Shown: in pieces, positions 20,301-32,300 of the stretch
How positions within the stretch are numbered: the first letter of the stretch is position 1
Layout: each line of letters opens with the position of its first letter
Assembly (NCBI RefSeq): GCF_963678635.1
Contig: NC_087062.1
Span: 28,854,833 to 28,918,832 of the forward strand
Length of the DNA stretch: 64,000 nt
Direction of reading: 5' to 3'
Source of the DNA: Symsagittifera roscoffensis
Lineage: Eukaryota; Xenacoelomorpha; Acoela; Convolutidae
Position numbers and translations under genes: made by a program
Notes under the pieces: generated by a model
Databases searched by the model: none
What the model saw: only the letters and a program-made list of their open reading frames with translations
What the model was told of the DNA's origin: nothing

Positions 20301-23300
20301 TCACTCGTAGAAGTATCGAAGGTAATCTTAAAGGATATGAGAGAAATGGCAACGGAAGTTTTTGAGAAAGTAAAAAGCGTCACCTACGAACGAAATAAAT
20401 CGTTCAACGGAGCTCAAGATTATGAGAATTGTTGAAAACTTTCCATGCAACACTAACTGCCCAGACAGTTAGGTCGGAACTGGCTACGCTGGAGGATGAA
20501 CTGGTGCGAGACTTATTCAACTCGAAAAAGGAAAATCTAACAATACAAAACTAGTTAACGTTTGAAACTCTATATCCGGATGAAGTACTCAAAATATTGC
20601 TGAAAAAATTGAGCCAGCGACATCGGTCTGAAAAACAAAGTCAAGGACTGCAGCTCCAGTGTTAATAACATTAATTTAAACGTGAAAAATCAAGCAAGAA
20701 CCGATCATGATAGTCAGAAATATGAACCAAAAAAAGTTCCAGAGACTTCATTAACAAAGAACTTTTTGAAACACACTTAAATCATTGAAATAAAAAAAAG
20801 GGAGCATAAATCTTGGAGAAAATTTTGGAGGTCTTTTGCGGATGGTCATCTAAATAATTGTCCGACAATAGAATCACATGGCAAAACTTTTTCGCTCAGT
20901 TAGCGATGGTAAGAAGACTCAGACTAGCTATTGGAGGAAGCGCGTAACCTGGTAGAAGATTTTAAGGAGCTCAATGAGTTTGAAATCATGTCAATCCAAA
21001 CCAGTAGTACAGATTGACAAGCACGTGCAAGAACGATTCGCAAACCAGTCTAGACATACGGAAAAAATGGCACAGGGGGTATCTATTAAGAAGGCTTATA
21101 TTACATAAAATCAGGAATCAATCAAATTTAGAATGTTGAAAGCATTGGTGAAAACAAACAGCAAGTTTTGCGTACGACTGTGAACAAAGTAAACCCAGTG
21201 TCGCGCACTAATTGGGAAACAAGGAAACAATATCTGGATCAGTCGATTAAACCGAAATTCATCCCGGCCTAGAAGTTAAACTTATCAGCCCAAATCGTTG
21301 ATTAAATCAAGCTTTCAATACTAGTTTTGGGTATACTGAAGAGGACTTTGTGCTCAGTGGGATGGAAAACCCGACCAATATTGCAGAAAAAAAGGTGTAT
21401 TCTCGGCACTGGTATGAAAATACAGCTGGGAGTTTCCACAACATAGAGGTCGACACAAAAAGAACTGTCATTTTTTTGACGTGAGTGCTACTGTGCGAGC
21501 AGTCTGAAAATTGGAAAATACTTTTCTTCAACAAATTTAAACAATTATCAGTCAAACAAGGTAAGCCAAAACTAGGTGGTTTGCTCAACAATCAAACGTG
21601 TCCTATCCAAAAGAAAGGCAGAAGAGTTCGGATACATGTTCAGAATGAAGAATATTTAGAAATGAAGAAATTATTAAAAGGAAAAAACTAATTCAAGATT
21701 GGCTAGATAATCTAGTGATTGTTCCATTGCACCAAATGTGATCACAGTAAGTATGATTCAATAAAGTTGGCTTGGGACGTAAAACCAATTATTTGGCAAA
21801 TGCCCAAATTTGATGAATTGTTTGATAGGGTGAGCAAAACTGCCAGAAGGCAAGAAAACGCCCAGACATTTTTTTGGTGTTGACCTGAAATATGCGTAGA
21901 GGCAGTTGAAATTAGCTGTGGAAACAGCCAAGCGTTGTAAATTAAAATTTTCGTGGAAATTCCTCTGGAGTATGTAGACTCATGACCGGATATTATTGCC
22001 TGGCAGATATGCCGGTTGAATTTCAAAAGGCGTTGGATGGAACCCTTAACAATGTCAAAAACACAATTAACTGTCTAGGCAAAATTTAATTGGTATCGAA
22101 GGGCAATGAAGCTGAACACAAAAACTTTGTCCAATAAACTAACGAAAAATTTAGATGAAGAAAACTTACCAAAGAGAAAGTTAGATGAAAAACACTTTTC
22201 ACAATATGTGATTTGTCCAAAGAGAAAGTGGATTGGTCGGACCATAATTTGTTAGAAATCATTCCACAGATATCGAAAAGGAAAACGATTCAAAAGGTGA
22301 ATCCTCTTAAAATTTCAAAACAACTCAGATCATCTCTAGGTAGTACTAACTATTTAGCGAAAGCGTTCCCGAACCTAGCCAGCTTAACGAAGAAGTTAGA
22401 GCCGTAAAACTACCAGTGATGAAGAAAATTGACTGTGTAGAAGAATAAACTGAGATATTTGAACACAAAAAAACTGCTCTTATTTGAAAAAAGACTCATT
22501 ATGATTTTGAAGGGGAACAAATTGTGAAACCAGTCATGGTGGAGTGGCGGAGGCCCTTTGTAACAGAAAACAGATAAAAGTGAAAGGGCACCTATATTGT
22601 TTGATTCGAGATATATAAGCTTGCAAGAAATCACGAAAGCAGAAAAAAGCAAAAACTACAAATAAACATCGAGTTTTAATAAAATTATGATTTTTTTTTA
22701 TTTTTATTGAAGTCAGAGGGGTCTTTTCAGTTACACTCCCTTAAATGATAAAAAAAAAATAGAAAATTTGAAAGGTTTTCCATAAAAATGCTGGGCTGAT
22801 ATCACGAGCATTAAATCAAGCTAGAAACTGGCAAAAATGAGAATATAACGACAATTAAAACGCATTTTGCATCCTTTTAATGAAATTCATGCTCAGAAAA
22901 TTACGAAAATTGGAGAAAAAGTCAGTTTGAGGCTTAATTACGTAAAAACTGTTCATTTTACCACTCCCATAATAATTTAGTGAATTTCTTAGTTACAGCG
23001 TTCCAATTTTATATTAAAAATATTTTGTTTCATTTTTCATAATTTAGGGGGGTATAACCGAAAAGACCCCGTCAGAGTGAAATACTAAAGGATGCGAAAG
23101 TAACGGAATATTTGTGCTCGGGGTGGTTTTTTTTTCTTTAGACAAATTTCGACTTTTTAACTAGCCATTTTTGACGGAATTTTTTTTTATATCATTCGAA
23201 AGGTATTGTTGTCTTGAGCTCAAATTTGAAAAGATATTTCACCTGTGATCATTTTTTGTAAAGTTATGGGGGTTGCCATTTTGGCCAATTTGGGAAATTA

Positions 23301-26300
23301 ACGCGCGATATATTTCTCGCTATTAACGTGTAAGCGGAGAGTTAATACGTCTTAGAAATCGTTCCAAATTGGTTGAAAGAAGCTTATTTGCCATAATTGA
23401 TTTGTTACAAGGAGGGAAATTTATCCTTTCCCTCATCCTTTGGATGATTTTCAAAGAAAAACTCTCAAATTTTAGAATTTTTTTTTTCATTTTAATTTCT
23501 TTAATTGAATTTTTTTATGTTGTTCATGTTTCTACTGCTTCGAAAACGTTAAAAGGCAGTCGGAACTTTCAGGGCGTCGCCCTGATACGAGCAGTCTTGT
23601 TCTTTTTATAACCATGAAAAACTGAAGAAAACTAATTGACCATTTTCATCTGGAAATGAACATCAAAAGCAATCTGTAGATCTAATCTTACAGTCAATTT
23701 GTTTCGCTGTTACTTAATCGGATTTTCTGTTTTTAATTCGCCTTTCAATTGCATCAAGTTAAACAGCATCAAACAAATCGTCTGAACAGTATTTTTTTCT
23801 TTGAGCGGCTAAAAATTCTATTTCTTGGTAATGCGGAGATTTAAGCGCCAAAGTATTTGGGTATCAAAACGACATCCAATTCATTCAAGTGCATCGGAGC
23901 AGATTTTATGAAGTTGGCTCAAATTAGAGGTAAAAATACCCGTGGGAAAAGAGTCCAATTTGCAATAATAATCGTCTGTCGCGAGAGTTTCCTGCTTAAA
24001 GGAGAAAACATTGACTTAAGCAAATTCAAGATGGTCTGTTGGCCGAAAGTTGCAATCAGCAAGACAAGAAAAAATCCAGAAATTAAATTATATAAACCCC
24101 TTACGGAAAATAGAAAAACTTAATCTCGAAAATTTTAACAATAAACTTTGAAGCTGTTTAATTTCAGAAAATTTCAGCAAAGTTTTTGTTGGCTAAGTGA
24201 ACATCGGCAAACCGGTTATTAGATTAATCTTAGATGCAATCATAAAACACGGATGAATAAGTAGAGGCACTCCTTAAAATATCCGTGATTAAAATTTAAG
24301 GTAAAGTTTCCTTCTATTTTGAGATAAATTAGCAAAGTGATTTCCCTCAAAGCAAGAACCAATATGCCAACGAAGATTGATAACTAGTTCAAAATGGCGG
24401 ACTTGCATGTCAACAAAACTGGGAACATATTTGAATAGGTCAGGAAAAATGTCTTCTTCATTTGATAAAAATAAATTGAACGCTCAAATGACTTCGGCCT
24501 TCAGTATCTCATCTGCCATAAAAATCGATTTTCAAACAGATGACTATTTAAGCGCTAATGTGTTTTTTGTGTAGGACCCAATTTGAAAAACTCTTCCTCT
24601 TGCTGGGTTCTTCAAATGTATTGAGGGCTTAGTACTATTTAAAACCAAAACAGAGATACTTTGTGGCGATTGATTCGAAACTGTATCATAGTTCTTTTTC
24701 CCCATCTCGCGCAATCTCTTTTACTTGCAGTAACAGTTAAGGACCAGGAAGCTGCTTATTTCAGAAAAAATATCGACAGATGGACCTTGAAATCCTTTAA
24801 AATCAAATCATGTATTAACTCAAGTAATAATGGGTTTTTTATATTGTTAACGTCGTATTTTTCACTAATCAGTGACGATTCAACGTTGAAAAATAAATGA
24901 CGATTTATTCACGAGGAACAGGACTAATTTGCGATTTGTTCAAAATGAAAGGGCACCCATAATGTTTGGTTCGAGATATATAAGTGCGCAAGAAATAAAA
25001 AAAAAGCAGAAAAAAAACAAAACTGCAAAAAAACATCGGTTTTTTTTCAAATTTTTCAAAAATTTATTCACGAGGAACAGAACTAATATGCGATTTGTTC
25101 AAAATGAAAGAGCACCCATAATGTTTGGTTCGAGATATATAAGTGCGCAAGAAATAAAAAAAAAGCAGAAAAAAAACAAAACTGCAAAAAAACATCGATT
25201 TTTTTTCAAATTTTTCAAAGATTTATTCACGAGGAACAGGACTAATATGCGATTGGTTCAGCTCTTTACGGAGGACTGCTGTTGTGTAGTTGTGTCCATA
25301 ACGTTTAGCAATATGCTAAATCTGTTTCAGATGTACTAAAAATGTACCCGCATCCAAGTTTAGTAATCGATTATAACAGATTATTATGATGATTTTTTGA
25401 CAATTATAATTGATTATAATTACCAAAATTAGGTGTTTAAAAAATTTATAATTGATTATAATTGTGATATTTTCCAAGAGATTATAATCTCTTATAATCG
25501 ATTATAATCGATTATAATCTCTTATTTTGCCAAAATTTTGTCAATTCAAAACTACATTCGAATTATATCGTATGGGTTATTATTTTTGTGTCAATAAGAA
25601 AATCTCTAGAAGAGAGATCTCTTGAACACTTTGGTTCATCTAAACACAAAGTTTTACCACGAAACAAAAGTTTCATAGAGATCCTTTCATATGAGTGGAA
25701 AGGTTCCCGAGGTAAATGAAAAATAAATCTTCCGAATCAAACATGAAACTAAATTAATTTGCTGATTTTTTGGTGTTGAAAAAAGCTTAAAATATGCATT
25801 GCAAAACAACTCTAATGGGGAAGAAATGAAAAAAAACTTATAAACTTGAATTAATTGAAAAACTTTTAAAAAAAGTTTCTTTATTTTCTTAGAAACCAAC
25901 GTCTACAAAAAGCATAAAATATAAGCAATTTAGATGCAACTTCGAAGACAAAATGGACAAACAAAAAGGATTATAATCAATTATAATCGATTACAATGGA
26001 TTTTTGTGCAAAACTAAAGAACTAGAAATTTGAATAAAAATAATGGATTATAATCAATTATAATCGATTATAATTGTATCGAAAAATAGACGAATAAATA
26101 ATCTATTATAATCGATTATAATGGGTTATAATTAATTATAGTTTGATTTTAAAAAGAGAGGTTATAATCGATTAATAATTGATTAAAATTGATTGTTTCT
26201 CAATTTTAGTAAGACTGGTACTAAAATCGTATTACAAGCGATTATTAATGCTTGAAACTGGATGCGGGTAGCCTAGTGGTGGAGTTAAAATGGAAAATAT

Positions 26301-29300
26301 TGATTATGCTGGGAGTTGCACCTCGAAAAAATTGATAAGTATGTTTGTGGACTTGTGGCTTCCTCCGTGTTTGCCCATGTCTCTCAGGTCGGAAGACTCG
26401 TCACATTCATCTGACCCATCCAGACTCTCGTAGGAGTCGGACATGCGGAACAGAGATCCCACCTAAACAGGACAAAATGAGAACATTTTCTCAGTACTTT
26501 CATCAATTGGTTAACCCCAAATTCTCCTACTCAGTTTTCTGCATGCAAAATTGCTGCAAATCAAAAATTTTCGATTACAGAGATTTTCTTTTGCAAAACT
26601 CGGACGTACATTTTTGTTTCTAGAAATTGATTAGAAGAAAGGCCATTAAATTCATTTTGAATGAAGGAGTGGTACTCACGAAGAGTGATCTTCGCCTGGC
26701 GAGAAGAATGGTGGCACACATGACAAAAATGAGGCCGTAAGATGCCCCCACCCATATTCCGAACCCAGTCCAGCAGCCATGAGTGATAATGACAAAGGAG
26801 ATCACGAACGAAACTGAAACGAAACACATTCAGTCAAGTTATCAGTCTAAGAAGTTTAATTAGTAAATAAGAAATTTGTTTTCAAGAAGACAACAACTTG
26901 CCTATAATTTATTAATTTAGTAATTTATAAAAATCCCATCTTGGAAGAACACCAAAAAAGCCATGCAGTTAGCTGCCTATCGAGTAATGTTTTCACAATT
27001 TAGACTTCAGGCACTGCAATTCAAATCAAAGATTCTTCTATTTTTAAAAAGCTAGGCTCTTAATGAAATGAAAGGCTTAGAATCTTTTTCAAAAAACAAT
27101 CAACAGCAACTTTCGATGATAGTTAGGAGTGATTGAACATTGAGAGGCTCTAGAAGAAAAATTTTGGGTGATCAATGGTTTGTTTCAATTGGAAATCAAA
27201 AATTTAAGTACAGATTTAAGCATTTGAAATGGCGTCATTTCATTTCGATGTTTTTTCAGCATTGAAAAATATTTGCACTTTTACTTTTTCTCTTCCCAGC
27301 ATATTCGATTTTCAGAGATTTGACCTCCTCAACAACCAAAGGGTAGTATTTCATGGCATCCATTTTCGACAACCAACCCTAATATTTTTCTAAAGGAGGC
27401 TTTGGCGCTAATGTATATTAAGTGAAGCGCGTGCCAAAAAAACGCATTTTTTTGGTAAAACGTTTCCAAAAAAACCTAAAAACAGCTTTTTGACCTATCT
27501 TTCTTTTAATTTGAAATCTGCCCCTCCCTCGAAAAAACCCTAGATTGGCCCATGACATAAATTATATCATCAATTTGTGCGAAAAAATAATAAATTTAGC
27601 AAGTTTTAGGCTCAGGGTGGGGAAAGGGGGCTGGGGAGGAATACAAGTAGGGGGGCTATAATCATCATGCTAACCTAGGAATACGGACTCTTTCGCACAG
27701 GTGTACACATTGCTCATCTTCTCCAGATCCCCCCTGGAGTCTTCTGTGACTATGAGTGCTCTGGCGATGCTACTTCCGGAACAGAAGAAGATGAAAATGG
27801 CAGAGGCAAACACCCAGTAGCCCTGAAAGGTCAGAGGGACAAACTTTTTTATTCTGATTGACAGTAACGCGCAGCTTCATTGATTTTTTATAGTTTTTTT
27901 TGTGCAATTTCATTTTATAGTTTCATTTTAGTTTGTTATAACCATAATTAGTCTAAATTTAAATATACAATTGAGTTTGAAAACCAAGATTTCCCTAGAA
28001 CTTTTCATTTTTTTTTCAGAAAATCTTAGATTAATCTTCAATAAGAAGGCCAAAAAACTTTTTGAAATCAGTCCAACCAAATAGTTTCATTGAAGTCACG
28101 CTTGTTTTTCATTGATTGCTCATAATTTTATTGTGCAATTTCATTTTATAATTTCATTTTAGTTTGTTATAATCATAAATAGTCTCATTTTAAATATAAA
28201 TTTGAGTTTGAAAACCAAGAGTTCCCTTGAATTTTTTATTTTTTTCCCCTAAAATCTTAAACTAATCTTCAATAAGAAGGCCAAAAAATTTTTTGAAATC
28301 AGTCCAACCAAATAGTTTCATTGAAGTCACGCTTGTTTTTCATTGATTGCTCATAATTTTATTGTGCAATTTCATTTTATAGTTTTATTTTAGTTTGTTA
28401 TAATCATAAATAGTCTAATTTTAAATATACAATTGAGTTTGAAAACCAAGAGTTCCCTTGAATTTTGTATTTTTTTCCCTAAAATCTTAAACTAATCTTC
28501 AATAAGAAGGCCAAATATGTTTTTTGAATTCAGTCCAACCAAATTATTTCATTGAAGTCACGCTTGTGTTTCTTTGATTGTTTGTATTTTATTGTGCAAT
28601 TTCATTTTATAGTTTTATTTTAGTTTGTTATAATCCCAATAGTCTAATTTTAAATATACAATTGAGTTTGAAAACCAAAAGTTTCCTAAAAGTTTTCATT
28701 TTTTTCAGAAAAGCTTAGATTAATTTTCAATAAGAAGGCCAAAAAAGTTTTTAAACCAGTCCAACCAAATAATTTTATTAAAGTCACGCTTGCTTTTCAT
28801 TGATTGTTTTTAATTTTATCAAGCTTTTTCATTTTATAGTTTCATTTTACTTTGTTATAATCATAAATAACCTAGTTTTAAAAATACAATTAAGTTTGAA
28901 AATTGAAAGTTTCTTGAATTTTTCCAATTTCAAGAAATTTCCAATTTCAAATAATTTCATTGTAATCACGCTTGTGTTTCATTGATTGTTTATAGTTTTA
29001 TCAAGCATTTTCATTTTGTAGTTTCATTTTAGTTTGTTATAATCATAAATAACCTAATTTTAAAAATACAATTAAGTTTGAAAACCGAGAGTTTCTTGAA
29101 ATTTTCCACTTTTTTTCAAAAATTTTCAAATTATTCTTCAATAAGAAGGCCGAAAATGTTTTTGAAATTACTCCAACCAAATAATTTCAATTAAATCACG
29201 CTTGTGTCTAGGCGCGGAATTTTGTATTTTTTGAGTTTTCATGCAAAAAATTGCTGTTCTGATTTTTTCTGAATCGATTTCTGATCAGAGAAATAAGTGA

Positions 29301-32300
29301 ACAACATTTTTGATTTCTTATGATCCTAGAAATGAAAGAGCAATTTTTCTGATTTTATTATGATCAGAGAAGTATCAAAACAAAACCTCTGACTTTATTT
29401 TGATCAGAGAATTATCAGAAAAAAAATTCTGGTTTTACTCTGATCAGAAAAATAACAAATTTAAAACAGTACTGTAACAGTACTGATTCAGTACTGTTGC
29501 AGTACTGCGGTTTTTCTCTGATGTATCTTTGATCAGAGATAAATGACACTTGCCAGAATCTGATACAGGACTGAACTAATTTTTTTCTCTGTGACTTCAA
29601 ACCGGGCACTCAGCTTGTTTGATTTGTCTTTAAAAAACTGATTTAGCGCGGAAAAAACTAACCCGAATTCAAAATTTCAAAATTCCTTTACCAGATTCTG
29701 TTGTCGGAACTATAAATTCAAATGATCACATGCAGGGGCAAAGCTACGGTTTTCTCGAGAGGGTGGGGATTTGATTCTCAAAAAAAATTTCAAAAATTTC
29801 GTTAACTTCTTTTTTAGGCGACTAAAATAATTTTTCAGGACCTACCAAAGCTCTTAACGGGAAACATTTTAGAAAACACGGGTTTTAGGACATTTCTTGG
29901 AAAACTTTGATCAAAAACTTGCGTTTTTTGGCTCGCGCTTCCCCCTTGTAACTATTAGCGCCGAAGGCACTTTTTGAAAAATTTAGGTTCTGGGAGCCAA
30001 AGTTGGATATCTGAAAATAAAACAAATTGGGACTCTTTAGGTCGGCAGTGGGTCGAATCCCTAGGGAAAGGGGTCCCTATGCTATATCACGTGGTTTTGT
30101 ACAAGGCAGGTGCGAATTTAACATTTTCTCAAGGGGGCAGATTTTCGAAAAAGTGGCTGTCGACCTTTTTTTAGGTCGACCAAACTGAATTTTGAGCTCA
30201 ACCTTTTTCTGAACAAATTTTCTGTGACTGAGGCGGTTTTTTGTAAAAACAAGTCAAAAGGAATTTTCGACACTTTTTGAAAAGCTTTGATCAAAAAATT
30301 GAACTTTTTTGGCGCGCGCTCCCCTCTCAAAATTGGTATAATTGACGCCGAAGGTGCCCTTAATGGCATTTGGTCAGCCAAAAAAGGAAGTCTTCAAATA
30401 TTACCGAAAGGGGACCCTTTGGCTCGCAGGGGGTGGAATCCCTGAGGTAAAGAGCGTCCGCTTCCCGCCCTTCCCCAATCCGCTACTGGTACAAGGTGAT
30501 ACTTCAAAAAGGTGTGGTTAGTTAATAACATAACATGTGTGTGATAACTTGCCTGGTATTCTGGTGGTATGTCTAGGTAGAAGTCGGAACATAGTCCGAA
30601 CAGAGAAGCGAAGAGGGAAAGAATGGCCAGCAGTTCCAGACACTCTTTCGGGTACAGGGCCACCAGTGCAGTGGATGCCAGTCGCACTGTTGAAACTACC
30701 GCAGACACTAAGCTGATCGGAGGAAAGGACTGAAAAAGAAAAGAAGGAAGAGATTATTTAAAAGTTAAGCGAAGATACTTCATTTGCTCGAAGACTTTGA
30801 AAACCTAGAAATTTTTCTCGAAGTATTTTCGAGTTTATAATAAAGAGTAAGTCTATCAAACGAAAGTTTACTGATAATCATAGCATCAGCACTCGTTAAT
30901 TGAGTAACCTAATTTAGATTTTTAGCAACTATAACGCTTTCGCAATATAGCAAAATTAATTGAAGTTTGAGACTGTCAACTTGTTGTTGAACTTATATCT
31001 GAGTGTTTTATAAAGTTTTCAAATTGTAACTATAGAAAACTGATCATAGCAAAAAATAATTCTAGTTTGCTTCTATTTTGTAGATGATTTTTTTCTTATT
31101 TTATCTCAAACATTTTCCCTCCTTTTATTGAAAATTATAATGTTGCTCCACAAAATACGCAGACTAATTTTAAGCAGAAGAAATAGCACATTAATTATTG
31201 GATTTTTAGTGTTTTTGTACTTGTGCTCCTTAAAGAAGTCCAAAAGTTCCAGACACGATAGCTTTCGAATCCGAGGAAAGAAATTGAAACCCAAAGAAGT
31301 TACTACAAGTCAGCCAAAGGTTTCGAAACCAGTTGTTATAGCCAGAGTTCTCGGAAATGATTTACCTCCCTTGCATCACGAATACCAGACATACCTCAAT
31401 ACAAAATACATTTTGGACAGAGAAAAATTACCCGATGAATATCAGAAATTTTGGGTGGTAAACTGTCTCGAAAGTGACGAAAAAGTCCAAAACCTCACAG
31501 CTCTTCTGACTCGCTATGAGCAACAATACCAACTTGTTAAGTGCACAAACAAGTCAAACCCTCAGAAATATATGCGAGATATTTTGAAAGCGAATAAAGC
31601 TCGAAACCGCGCCATTAGAGCTAGCTTCAAAAAATTTAACCCAAATTGGGTTTTCGTTCTAGACGGGTCGCATTTTGTGACCGAACAAAGCTTGATTCCT
31701 TTCAAAAATGTGGTTCAAACTCAGATTCCAATGTTGCATTTTGTGGCTTCTTACCGATTATTGTTTAAATATTTGGTAGACTCCAGAACGAAATTGAGGC
31801 GAAACGATACAATATGTGGCACATTGACAGAAAAGAGTCGGCTAAAGATGCCAGATAAGATGTCGTTAAAATATAAAAGTTGTCGAAAATATCAAAAATT
31901 TTGTTTGTTTTTTTTTTTCAAAATTTTGCTCCAGAAGTTTTGTCTTGTTCTATTTTTTCAAAGTGACTGAAAAGATTTAAATGATCCGGATAAAATTAAG
32001 AACACTTAAAACTTATAACGCGTTTTTCTCAAACTGGGCTTACTTAAGACCTAAACTGATGAAACAGATCAAAATGTTCTGAGAATTTAAGCAAAATTAT
32101 TGTGCGGTAATTACAGTGCTGATTTAAATTATCCGGACAAAACGAACAAACTTGAATTTTCAAACGCTTTTTTCTTAAATTGGGTTAAGATTAGGCAAAA
32201 AGTGAAGAGAACAAAAGTTGCTTAGAATTTCACCAGAATTAATATGGTGCCATTTTTTCTCCGAAATTCTCAACAAAAATTTTACCCCAAAAATGGGTCA

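Noticed and set aside
23857-24123. Open frame possibly from another gene
   Set aside because: No motif, stops on both sides, likely decayed transposon sequence.
24929-25339. 136-residue repeated protein
   Set aside because: Produced by the 159-bp tandem repeat. Composition is poly-Lys/Asn/Phe from A/T runs.
27877-29205. CRISPR-like regularly spaced repeats
   Set aside because: Whole units are repeated with no unique spacers, within an intron of a eukaryotic gene.
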